Assembly: GCA_003024985.2 (NCBI GenBank)
Contig: PXIH01S0004213.1
Origin: Euperipatoides rowelli
Taxonomy: Eukaryota > Onychophora > Udeonychophora > Euonychophora > Peripatopsidae
Length of the DNA stretch: 10,748 nt
Direction: 5' to 3' (one strand)
The notes under the pieces are model-generated. The model was not told the DNA's origin, did no database searches, and was given only the letters and a program-made list of their open reading frames with translations. This document shows, in pieces, positions 1-8,142 of the stretch (positions are counted from its first letter, which is position 1; each line of letters opens with the position of its first letter). The position numbers were made by a program, and so were the translations under genes.

Positions 1-1110
1 AAAAATATAGGTATAAAGTTGTCCAACTTTAATAATATTAGGTGTGAAGTATCTATCGATTAATGGTTAATATTTATAATAAAAATTATGGATTCGTTGA
101 CGTTTTTCCTTACAACCCCCCCCCCAAAAAAAAGCTTATCAAAATATTTACAATCAAAATCAAAATTTTTCGCCCTCCCTCCCTCTGAAATTTTTTCTGC
201 GACGCCCTTGAGTGTTTCATTTTCGTTTCAAAATATTCTTTATAAATAAAAAATTCAACAACTAAACCACAACAGCATGCGATATTAGCTGCAACATGTC
301 ACATTAATTATCTAATCTAAAAATGAAAAATAAGTTAATTAAGTTTATTCCTCATCTGTTTTGGCTAATTTATTCTATTTCAAAATATAATTCTGCATAA
401 TTATTTACTACTTTGAATATTTTTAAAGTATTACTTTTGTTTCAAGAATTTTTTTTTGTTTCAAGTAAATAAATAAAAAAAAAAAGCTACTGTATATTTT
501 TATTTTAAAAAGGCTTTTTAAATCTTTACTGAAAATAGTTTTTTTCTTTGCCTTGAAGACATTGAATAACACAGGAACGGGAATATTAATCAAATTCATG
601 ATAGCAAAAACTAATTTTAATTATAATTTAAAAATAACCCATTTACATATTTACCAAATAATATATATTTAAACTTTTTATCATCTAATAGGAAAACAAC
701 AACAACAACAAAAACATAACATTTATTTACTTCATTGAAGGAAAAGTCTGAATTAAAGACTTAATTAACCAAATGCTAGTAATTAAGTAATCTATTCTCG
801 TTAGGACTTTCAAAATATTCATAAGTCATTTTCATAATTAAGGATGCATTTGCCCAAGAAATTAATTAGTTCATCTAATTTACATCTTTACGAGACAAAG
901 AAGAAGAAAAGATATAAACTAGTATCATTTATTACTTTCATTGATAAATACATGTCAGGAAGGCTAATTTTTTTTGTGAAGTTTAATAGTTTTAAGTTAA
1001 TTAAATTTTCAATGACTAATTGAGCAAATCGTTTAAAAATAATAGATATGTTTTAAAATAAAAGTTTAAACACTGGATATTATAAATAGCTTAACTCTCA
1101 AAGAACATTG
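1..1110. other. AT-rich noncoding stretch with homopolymer tracts
   Basis: No supportable gene was seen on either strand. The stretch holds a run of ten C followed by nine A at 116-134, a CT-rich patch at about 170-186 (gccctccctccctctg) followed by ctgcgacgccc at 198-208, and an AAC-type microsatellite at about 694-712. The C-run plus CT-rich patch is locally unlike the surrounding AT-rich DNA. It could be a relic of a transposable element, but no ends or duplicated target site could be found. Nothing else was recognised. Confidence 0.6.
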
Positions 1111-1114
1111 CATG

Positions 1115-1306
1115 TTAGACTATTGCACTTCTCATAAATTTCTTTATACCAAATTCAATGTCTTGATTTGCTGAGTTAATGCCCAGTGATCCTATTCTTG
1201 CAGCTATGTATAGGAAAGTTTGTCACCAACCCAATTTCTTATATAGATTGCCATTAGTCTTCACAAAAGTTGGAATCTTATAAATATTATTGTATGATAG
1301 ATATTC
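1115..1306 (-). pseudogene. Possible decayed coding fragment, unidentified
   Basis: On the minus strand one frame runs for 63 codons with a single TGA (plus-strand 1223-1225) before a TAA at 1115-1117. Before the TGA it reads 27 codons, including KIPTFVKTNGNLYKKLGW. After it comes a segment including LYIAARIGSLGINSANQD. The amino-acid mix looks protein-like, but no family was recognised. About five stops would be expected by chance in this many codons at this base composition. However, with six frames over 10 kb such windows do occur by chance, so this is a weak call. It could be a fragment of a transposon protein or simply noise. Confidence 0.2.
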
Positions 1307-1710
1307 TTACCCAGCAATCTGAATGTTCATATTTGTTTTTGTAGGTAAATTTATCTAAGTAATTAACTATGTATCCTGCATGCCCACCAACTATCCTTCC
1401 TACACAACAACAACTCTTTTTCCCTTTTGGTTTGTTTTTTAATACATGTAATTATTTTTTCTTTTTATTTATTAGCACAATGTACTTAAACTTACATTGC
1501 TTTTTTCCTTATAATGAATAAATACATATATGTTTTTGTAAATTTCAATTAAAACATATCATTATTTATAAGTAATTTACATAATATTACATTCTTTTAT
1601 CAATTTACTACACACTCAATCTCTTCTTTCTTCTATATGATTCTTAATTAATATCAATATGGTTTACTGTAGGATGAATTTTCTCATCTGCTGCCCTACA
1701 CCTTGATCAT

Positions 1711-1789
1711 AACTATGTGGGATTTTCACAGAAATGATTTGTACATTAATGTACAAGTCATTCTGTAACTAAAAAAATCACCCCTAGTT
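1711..1789. repeat. Long near-perfect palindrome (hairpin-forming)
   Basis: The segment is an imperfect palindrome of about 79 bases. Its core, 1733-1762, pairs with itself except for one mismatched pair (AATGATTTGTACAT against ATGTACAAGTCATT). The pairing continues outward through ACAGAA / TTCTGT. After a small bulge it resumes with the outermost AACTA.G.GG.GATTTT against its complement at 1775-1789. The centre has essentially no loop, which fits a cruciform or a very short fold-back element better than a microRNA precursor. No duplicated target site was identified. Confidence 0.65.
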
Positions 1790-1799
1790 AATGACAATA

Positions 1800-2138
1800 G
1801 AAAAAATCATAGAGAAACTGCATCCCCTGGAGATTTTGAACAGACAGATAATAAATGAATTACAAATTAATTTATTTTGTGCTAAAAAATAGAATAAATT
1901 TTGTATATGATAAAACACACTATCAAAGACATAAATAAATCTCATAATATAAATTTGTTACAATAATTTGTTCAACCATTAATGTTTTATTATTATTATT
2001 ATTATTAGCATGAAATTATGTGTGAGGTAATCAATAGGTTTCATCGACTGGCAAGCAAAAAAGTTTCAAAGCCCAAATTCTTAACACTCAAGATGAATTT
2101 TCACTAACAATAACCTATAATTGTTTGATCAGTCGATA
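1800..2138. other. AT-rich noncoding stretch
   Basis: No gene was recognised. A short ATT microsatellite lies at 1987-2007. The remainder is unremarkable AT-rich sequence. Confidence 0.55.
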
Positions 2139-2145
2139 ATTTCAT

Positions 2146-2401
2146 CAGATTCCATTATCTGTCCATGGAATTTGTCCGATTTAATGACTGATATGGCTGA
2201 TGGTAGAAAATTGAATATGGCTCAGCAAAATATTATTTCACTTAGATTATCATAGAGTTCAAGGTTATGGTAAGGTTAGGACTGTAAAGAAATATACTAA
2301 AATCTGCAAGAAAAAAAATACTAATTCTATATGCTACTACATTTTAGTTGTTGTGCGACTCCTAACATTAATTTTGTTGGTGTGGCAGATAACGGAATTT
2401 G
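2146..2401. mobile_element. Candidate small MITE bounded by inverted repeats
   Basis: The left arm at 2146-2165 (CAGATTCCATTATCTGTCCA) is matched on the opposite strand by 2383-2401 (read as CAAATTCCGTTATCTGCCA), about 16 of 19 positions after one gap. A further direct copy of the core (TTCCATTATCT) occurs at 2510-2520. The interior has no open reading frame and resembles no element I know. The arms are short and no target-site duplication was found, so this could also be a chance or locally duplicated motif. Confidence 0.3.
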
Positions 2402-2706
2402 ACCGATAATTCCTCACTTTTGCTAGTACACTTTAAAAAGGCTAAGAACGGACCACAAATTTATTTCTGAATAAGGAGAAAAGTGTATGATTGTGTTCTT
2501 CCTGTGAAGTTCCATTATCTTACATACAAAGAAAAATGAGGGTATAAGCATATGAGTTTTAAAAACAAAATAAAGGATCTGTTATCACAATCACTACTCA
2601 CCAATAGACCTAATAAAATTGAAAGGAGATAGAAGTTCTTTATGTGGTTAATTTGGAATGTCAGTTGTAAAAATAACTCTTAACTTTCTAAAGATTATTA
2701 TTATTA

Positions 2707-2730
2707 GGGGAGACTGTGGACAATTGTAAC
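2707..2730 (+). repeat. Left terminal inverted repeat of the pogo-like element
   Basis: This terminal repeat begins GGGGAGACTG directly after a TA dinucleotide and contains the CAATTGTAAC motif that recurs inside the element. It pairs with the right terminal repeat at 4524-4546. Confidence 0.85.
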
Positions 2731-2890
2731 AAAATTCACAAATAAATTTATTTTGGTCAAACATGTTTATGGAATTTTTAAAAATTTACAAGAAGTTAGT
2801 GTGGTGTTTCCTTTATGATGACACATTTTTTCAAGTTGACCACTTTTCAACTGTAGCCACAAAAAAAATAAAATGTTGCACCTTACAAAA

Positions 2891-2929
2891 TGTTACTTTT
2901 GTCCCCACTTAAGGGTCAATTGTAACATA
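2891..2929. repeat. Subterminal inverted motif pair (left)
   Basis: TGTTACTTTTGTCCCC is followed after a few bases by the opposite-strand version GGGTCAATTGTAACAT. Both match the motif in the element's terminal repeats (consensus TGTTACAWTTGWCCCC). In pogo and Tc1-like elements such subterminal repeats are often transposase-binding sites; that role is inferred here. This pair lies just beyond the transposase stop codon, in the 3' noncoding part of the element. Confidence 0.65.
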
Positions 2930-3026
2930 TATAAGTGTCAAATTTAACACACTTGGAAACAGTTCAGATAGTACATGGCAAATTAATAGGTAGTGTAAAT
3001 GATGTCATTTTAATCAGTCATCGAAT

Positions 3027-3185
3027 TCAGTTATGACAATAGTATTGATGATCACCAGGTGTGCATTCTTCATGTGACCAATTCAAACACTCCAAACGCT
3101 GCACTCATTTTAAAGTAGGCCTTCTATCATCAAAGCTTTCACAGCACACAAGGCATAGTGTCTCATTTTCTTCATCAGAAGAGTC
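3027..3185 (-). other. C-terminal PHD-like finger of the transposase relic
   Basis: After an acidic stretch (DSSDEENET) the frame has Cys-x2-Cys (CLVC), a stop (TGA) where the typical Trp of a WVQC motif would be, LEC preceded by Arg where Cys is expected, NWSHEEC, and YYCHN at the end. This spacing resembles the PHD-like Cys4-His-Cys3 finger found at the C-terminus of some insect pogo-like transposases. The Arg and the stop show that the finger has decayed. The resemblance is from the motif pattern only. Confidence 0.6.
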
Positions 3186-4137
3186 TATTTCAGCACATTT
3201 ATTCTTTTTAACCTGGCTTAGCTTTCCTTTCCCAACCTTTTTTGTAGATTGATTGCTACCTAAATTTACATATTTTTTGGCTTTTGTTTTTTTTCAGCTG
3301 CTAATGCTGCTTTAATAGGTGAACTTGTTAGAACAGCACTTTGTTTCATGTTTCGGCCACGTTTGGAAGTGATTCTTTGAACTGCTTTTTGCAGTGGGAG
3401 AACAGTTGCTGGTGAAAACTGTCCAGCTTGTAAGGTTGATGGAAAGAGCTAACAGTTCTTGGCTGGAACCTATGGTCAATGCATTGCTGGTAGGACTAGA
3501 TGCTAGTGAAGGAGGTGTGACACTGGTTTTAGTCCATCTGTTACAATATTATTATCATTAATGAGATGTATCAGGGGTTCAGTTACTTCAAGCTGCTTGT
3601 TGGTCAAAATTTCAGCTGGAATTTTGACATTTGTGATACTACTAGCTACAGCATAATCTAAATCGGTGAAGATGTCTCGATTGAATGGTGATATTCATGT
3701 AGACTTAAAACTAGCTGTGATATTTGCAGGTGTTATAGCTTGTGAAAGTGCTTCTCTTACTAGACCAGGAATATCGTAAAATGTTCATTCATTGACCAAG
3801 ATGGTTCTTTATCCAAGCATCTGACGCATTGTTGATAGCTTTCTTGAAAGGACCATAAACAGACTTGTCCAAGGTCTATAATCGATGTGAACAATGAGGG
3901 GGAAAACTCAGCAAAACAATTTCATTATCACAACAGAAATCAATAACAGAAAGTGATAAGTGTGAGTCATGGTTATTTAGAAGCAAAAGCACTGTATCCT
4001 GCTTTGAAGGTCATACGTGTTTGGCAAGTGTTTTATGAAAAGGATGAACTCAGGCTTCTGCATCTAACCAAACCCATTTTCTGCTCTGAAACAACCCACA
4101 GGACCATCACGAACAAAGTAATTTTGAAAACTCACTA
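3027..4137 (-). pseudogene. Pogo/Tigger-like DDE_1 transposase, broken
   Basis: The minus strand encodes the catalytic and C-terminal parts of a DDE_1 transposase in several frames. In order: NYFVRDGPVGCF near 4120; LLLLNNHDSH near 3970, where families normally have a catalytic Asp (LLLDNHxSH) and this copy has Asn; FPPHCSHRL followed by a TAG and TLDKSVYGPFK near 3870, equivalent to the HxLQPLD region holding the third acidic residue; YDIPGLVREALSQAITPANI near 3760; then NRDIFTDLDYAVASS. A Ser/Thr-rich linker and a basic RGRNMKQS segment follow. The end is a Cys/His finger (CLVC, LEC, HEEC, YYCHN) closed by TGA at 3027-3029. Breaks include TAG near 4065, a frameshift near 4000, TAG near 3865, two TGA codons where Trp is expected (about 3695 and 3098), and a shift near 3480. 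The N-terminal DNA-binding HTH/CENP-B region and first catalytic Asp are not present. A nonfunctional relic. Confidence 0.85.
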
Positions 4138-4140
4138 ATG

Positions 4141-4196
4141 GGTCAATTGTAACATTGTTACAATTGTTCCCAATCACAATGTTACATTTGACCCCA
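4141..4196. repeat. Subterminal motif cluster (right)
   Basis: Three copies of the element's motif are packed in about 55 bases: GGGTCAATTGTAACAT (4141), TTGTTACAATTGTTCCCA (4157) and AATGTTACATTTGACCCC (4178). The first is identical over 16 bases to the copy at 2914-2929, and the first two face each other so that they can form a hairpin. The cluster sits directly against the broken upstream edge of the transposase, where the missing N-terminal coding region would be expected to begin. Confidence 0.7.
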
Positions 4197-4506
4197 CTCT
4201 GCCATTTTGTTTTCAAACTCAATTAGTTATCCCTACTTCTGCATGCTGATCCATCCACAAGTGCCAACAGTTAATGGAATGGATGGTATTCACAATTTAA
4301 ATTGGCATAATCCCAACAGAACATGCTTAGCTTTTAGCTAATATCAAATTTAGAATTCCAAACTTACGTTTTAGGACTGAAATCAGTTGTTTTAGGAAAT
4401 AATGAAAAACACTCGATCCACTTAGTTTACAGTTTATTCAAGAAAAGGTTCAGGTAGATGCACCACAAAGCCATCTAAGAAAACTAAGAAGTACTGTAAA
4501 ATCCAA

Positions 4507-4546
4507 TGCTACATTTGGCCCTTGATACAATTGTCCCCAGTCTCCC
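4507..4546 (-). repeat. Right terminal inverted repeat with tandem motif copies
   Basis: The right end has two consecutive motif copies on the plus strand, TGCTACATTTGGCCC and GATACAATTGTCCCC, then AGTCTCCC and the TA flank. Read on the minus strand, the outermost 23 bases match the left terminal repeat at about 21 positions. Confidence 0.85.
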
Positions 4547-4669
4547 TACTATTTCACCTTCTTAAAAAAGAATTTAAAATAGAATTACAGTTTGCATGCA
4601 GATTGATGTTAAATTAATTAGTTGAAAATAAGTTTGCACACACATTGAACTTCTTTTGAGTTGTACTAG

Positions 4670-4672
<3 letters not shown>

Positions 4673-4718
<46 letters not shown>

Positions 4719-4732
4719 TATTATTATTATTT
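4673..4732. repeat. TTA trinucleotide microsatellite
   Basis: About twenty TTA units in a row, with one interruption (TTACTATTA) near 4713. The slippage-prone length suggests it is polymorphic, which is inference. Confidence 0.95.
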
Positions 4733-6086
4733 TACAAATTAATTAAATGTAAATAAAATTAAGCAAACATAAAATAGGTTTATGGTTGCATTTTTTATCT
4801 TCTTTGTCATGTATTTGCTAGATATTTATTATATCCATGCACATAAGTCTTATCATCTTTATTGTTGTCTTTAGTGGGTTTCATCAATTTGCATTAGGCA
4901 TGGTTGTTCAGGAATCAATTATTAATTAGAAGTAGCTATTCTTTAGAAGAGTTGCATTTTATAGAGTTATCATTTTATTAGGATTATTATTTTCATATTT
5001 TTAACACATAGCAATTAATACATTTGTAAACTATTTGGTCAGTATTAACTGCTGCAATTAATTTTGTATAATTATCATTTTTCTTATTGTGGCTTAGCTA
5101 GATTAATATCATTTCCATAATAATTCATTACACATTCTCAAATGTTGTTAATTTATGGCAATTGATGCATTTATTTTTTTAAAATTAGGCTGTGGCCTAA
5201 GTATTTTTTGATCCCAAGTCTTCATTATCAAATGCTTATCATATCAGTCAGTTAATAATACAATCATCAATGTCTATATAACCACTTTTTCGTTTATGTT
5301 TGGAAATGGCTTTTATTTTCCTTCATTTCAACTTGAATTAGATTTTACAAACCAAATGTCTAACTTAATTAATTAACAAATTTTCATTCCAATTCATTCA
5401 TACATTTTTCCAGCTGACTTGTTTTCTAAATTTATTGCATTTAACAATTAAATCATATGATCATGTTGATCCCAATTATGTAATTTCTATAGTAATCAGA
5501 AATTCTTATATCATAAAATATTGCTTTAATTTATCAGAATTTAATCAGAAATTTACACCAAGTTAACATAAAAATAATCAAATGTTGAAATTAAATATAA
5601 ATTTGATGACATTATTATTCAAAATACATATAAATAATCAAAATATATTATATCATTTTCTCACACATTTTTTAATCACAATTCTATGAATCTTAGTTTA
5701 CAAAATATACAATAAAAATTTATATAGATAATACTATATACTCTATAATTCTAATTTGCCAAGATGTTACTTGTATTAGAAATATATCAAAATATAAATT
5801 AAATTAACCCTCTATTTCACATTTGTTAAGAATGATGTTCTTTGCATTACTATGTGCCATATTATAATTCATATTTTTCTAATACATAATATGCCAATCA
5901 TTTTTAATTTCATTTGAATTTCCAAATCCAGTTATTTTCTTTTCTGCTTGGCTCCTGGTTTATCTAGTTCTACCATAAATCTGAAAATCCATTTAATGAT
6001 TTCAAACCAATTAATTTGGTTTAAACAAAATTAATCCACTCAATTTAATTAATCCAAATTTATTTATAAATTTGCATTTCTTATTT
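4733..6086. other. AT-rich noncoding stretch, nothing recognised
   Basis: Both strands are dense with stop codons and I saw no exon with convincing splice sites, no RNA gene and no transposon end. The only local structure noted is a short imperfect palindrome near 6004-6023 (AACCAATTAATTTGGTTT). The stretch is consistent with intron or intergenic DNA. Confidence 0.6.
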
Positions 6087-6094
6087 ATCTATAT

Positions 6095-6902
6095 TGGGGT
6101 TTCGTAACCTTTTTGAGTCGAGATCCAGATTAGACTAATAGTTTTGGTTTAACAACCTTATATTTTGATAAGCTTTTTTTTTTTTTTTGGTTGTCACCTG
6201 CCTAACCCATGCTGCCTGGGAGCCATGTATCCATTGCACCTCTGCTTAAACACCCCTGAGACACATATAAACAACAATTAAATCTATTTTTTTTTACCAT
6301 TATGTTACGATTGTTAAATTTTAATTAAACAGTTAGATTCAACAAGTACATCCAACACATTCAATGACGTAGTCAGGAAATGTGGGAAATGCTATGCAGC
6401 AAGTTCAAAAGTCATACAAACAAAAACAAATTAGACTACTTATTAAAATAAAACATAATATTGTGTGTGAACATTCTTATCAAATAATAGCCAAAACACT
6501 TTTTATTTATTTATTTATAAATTAAAAAAAAGTAACGCATCGGTATGTTACTATCTCAAAAATATATATATTTTTTTTAACAAATCCCTATCTAACAGTG
6601 TTGTCAGATAGTGATTGATAAATAAAATTTATGGAGAGTTGTCACAATAAAGTTTTAGTGATAATATTTAACGGCAGTGGATCAGTGGCTCAAGATTTTT
6701 AAAATTATTTCTGTTTTTGTAATATTTTTGAGATAATAACTTACGATGTGTTACTTTTTATTTATTTATTTATAAATAAATAAATAAAGTGTAATGCATC
6801 GTATGTTATCTCAATTTTTTATTTTTTTTAAATATCTTTTGACCCTTGAAATATGCCAAGCGACTCAATTTTGGATCCCGACCCATAGGTTAAGGAACAC
6901 TG
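6095..6902. mobile_element. Non-autonomous hAT-like element (MITE)
   Basis: The left end reads TGGGGTTTCGTAACCTTTTT and the right end, on the minus strand, CAGTGTTCCTTAACCTATGG. The ends share the GT.TTC.TAACC core and then a matching GAGTCGAGATCCA / GGGTCGGGATCCA block, at the same distance from the ends. They are flanked by the 8-bp repeat ATCTATAT. The right end, starting CAGTG, looks like hAT ends; the left end has lost its CA. The 808-bp interior holds no transposase that I can recognise, so this is a non-autonomous copy needing a transposase from elsewhere (inference). The interior contains a T-run at about 6174-6189, a slightly GC-richer patch at 6192-6264 of unknown origin, and a long inner inverted repeat at 6502-6785. 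Confidence 0.7.
6502..6785. repeat. Inner inverted repeat inside the hAT-like element
   Basis: The arm at about 6502-6566 (TTTATTTATTTATAAATT, then AGTAACGCATCGGTATGTTA and CTATCTCAAAAATAT) is matched on the opposite strand by about 6721-6785 (read as AGTAACACATCGTAAGTTAT and TATCTCAAAAATAT). A third, direct partial copy (GTAATGCATCGTATGTTATC) follows at 6791-6810. The TTTTTATTTATTTATTTATA block also occurs in the same orientation beside both arms (6500 and 6755). This may be a second MITE nested in the first, or an internal fold-back of the hAT-like element. Confidence 0.6.
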
Positions 6903-7275
6903 ATCTATATTTTTATAGAAAAAACAAAATAACATTTAATAAAAGAAATGAAATATTCACAGAGTGGAACAAAAATATTCAAATGACTTCTTTCTTTAGA
7001 AAGAAGCAAATTTAATAAACAATGGCAAATTAATTGTTAAATGAAAAAAAAATCATTTTTTTTTCTAGAGCTAATTATCACTCAAACAAATTTTTAGTAT
7101 TATTTGTTTAAATTAAATGAAAGTAACAACTTTCTATTTTATTTTTAATTATTGGTTATTATGAATTGGTTATTAAAATTTAAATTGGGTTTAAGTTGTT
7201 AGGCACTTTAAGAAAGTTCAACTCAATTTTGCCATTGAAAGTATCATATGACTAATTAAATCGGACAATAAGCCC

Positions 7276-7456
7276 TATTCACATGAACACTTTATCCATG
7301 ACTGAGACCTATTTGAACCATAGACTACCATTTAATGGACATTTCTCATGGTTGAGCCATGGATGATTCACTTGTCTTGGTATTAGTTGAGCCATGGTTG
7401 AATCTTATTTAATGTCAATGTGAACAAGTTCCTGCTTCAACCACGGTTGAGCAATG
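7276..7456. repeat. Inverted-repeat region with GGTTGAGCCATGG motifs, possible MITE
   Basis: Outer arms at 7276-7291 (TATTCACATGAACACT) and 7411-7426 (opposite strand TGTTCACATTGACATT) match at 12 of 16 positions. Between and beside them the motif GGTTGAGCCATGG appears at 7350-7362, nearly again at 7386-7397, and in related form (CAACCACGGTTGAGCAATG) at 7438-7456. The 7347-7361 copy is itself a small hairpin (CATGG, loop, CCATG). No coding potential and no target duplication were seen. Confidence 0.35.
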
Positions 7457-7689
7457 TTAATCCTCATGAGATATAACATTTATATTTAAAAAAATATCAT
7501 AACAGAATAAAGTTTATTGCCGTATTTAAATACATTTTGTTACATTTAATCAAAGCTTACGACAACTCAGAATGAATTAGTAGCGGTAGTTTGCAGTATT
7601 GAAAAAGTGATTCAGTTATGTTCTTACAATTTTATTCAAATATTGTGCACAATATAAAATGGCATTAATAGATACAATACTGTAATCTT

Positions 7690-7983
7690 GTCTCAGTTCC
7701 GTGGTTGAGTGGGTTTCTGCTCGATGAACCTGAGACATATGCCGGGGGTTACAGGTTCGATCCCCGGCTAGGGCAGTTAAGGAAAGGATTTTTTTCCTAA
7801 GCTATAATAGCTCGCTTGGGTTTTTTTTCCCGGTATGCTGCCCTTCTTAACATCTAGGAACCTGTTTCTGGTGTATTTATTCTCATTATACTATTATTAA
7901 TTATTAAGTAAAACACAAAAAAAAATACATTTCTTCTCCCGTTGGAGGGGATATTTATTTATTTTTTTTTAAAAAAAAAAAAA
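7690..7983 (+). mobile_element. tRNA-derived SINE retrotransposon
   Basis: The 294-bp body begins at 7690. Its 5' part holds an RNA polymerase III A box at 7702-7712 (TGGTTGAGTGG) and a B box at 7755-7763 (GTTCGATCC), about 42 bases apart, both fitting the consensus. The B box lies in a GC-rich stem (GCCGGGG / CCCCGGC, 7741-7768). The tRNA-like head is followed by a tRNA-unrelated body, then TCTCCCGTTGGAGGGG (7936-7951), a T-rich stretch, a T-run and an A-run ending against the downstream target duplication. It encodes no protein and would depend on a partner LINE for retrotransposition (general knowledge of SINEs). The parent tRNA is not clear because the T-arm is altered by a short insertion relative to a normal tRNA. 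Confidence 0.88.
7702..7763 (+). promoter_or_regulatory. Internal RNA polymerase III promoter of the SINE
   Basis: The A box TGGTTGAGTGG (7702-7712) matches TRGYNNARNNG, and the B box GTTCGATCC (7755-7763) matches GWTCRANNC. Their spacing is typical of tRNA-type type 2 promoters. Transcription would start near 7690 and run rightward (inference). Confidence 0.8.
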
Positions 7984-8142
7984 ACAATACTGTAATCTTA
8001 TACTGTAGGCTATATGCTTCATTCATAAATTTTAAGAATTTTTTTAAGCTCATCATTATTCCTTTATTATTAAACTTTAGCTTGAATTTTTTTATTTTTT
8101 ATCAGAATGTATCAAATAGATATAGCCAAATGGCAATTAATG

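Larger units (their letters stand above)
2707..4546 (-). mobile_element. Pogo/Tigger-like DNA transposon, degenerate
   Basis: The left end GGGGAGACTGTGGACAATTG (from 2707) and the right end, read on the minus strand as GGGAGACTGGGGACAATTGT (from 4546), form terminal inverted repeats. They match at about 21 of 23 positions once the extra leading G on the left is skipped. Both ends are flanked by TA (2705-2706 and 4547-4548), the target duplication expected of the Tc1/mariner superfamily including pogo. The element is about 1.84 kb. It carries a decayed minus-strand transposase (3027-4137) of the DDE_1 type, which agrees with the pogo/Tigger assignment. It also contains several internal copies of the terminal motif. 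The element is dead by multiple stops and loss of the transposase N-terminal half. The family is inferred from the TA flanks and transposase motifs; confidence in a DNA transposon is high, in the exact subfamily lower. Confidence 0.85.
6087..6910. repeat. 8-bp target-site duplication of hAT-like element
   Basis: ATCTATAT occurs at 6087-6094 and again at 6903-6910, directly outside the inverted ends of the element between them. Eight bases is the usual target duplication length of the hAT superfamily. Confidence 0.75.
7674..7999. repeat. Perfect 16-bp target-site duplication of the SINE
   Basis: ACAATACTGTAATCTT occurs at 7674-7689 and again at 7984-7999, with no mismatch, exactly flanking the SINE body. 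The length and the A-tail next to the downstream copy fit LINE-type target-primed reverse transcription. The absence of mismatches suggests a relatively young insertion (inference). Confidence 0.92.

Noticed and set aside
1711-1789. microRNA precursor
   Set aside because: The hairpin has almost no terminal loop and is symmetric, unlike typical precursors; without small-RNA data the call is not supportable.
3061-3252. Plus-strand 63-residue open frame
   Set aside because: It begins at a GTG with no proper start and lies antisense to the transposase C-terminal region, whose minus-strand frame shows clear finger motifs.
3090-3700. Alternative genetic code with TGA as Trp
   Set aside because: TGA at two expected Trp positions occurs together with TAG stops, frameshifts and a lost catalytic residue, and the same frame terminates in TGA, so simple decay explains it.
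3953-4138. Plus-strand 61-residue open frame
   Set aside because: It is antisense to the catalytic part of the transposase relic (NYFVRDGP and NHDSH regions on the minus strand).
6794-7015. Plus-strand 73-residue open frame
   Set aside because: It straddles the right end of the hAT-like element and its 8-bp duplication, has a low-complexity composition and no recognisable motif.
7700-7770. Functional tRNA gene
   Set aside because: A and B boxes are present, but no full cloverleaf can be drawn and the unit continues into a SINE body with an A-tail and target duplication.
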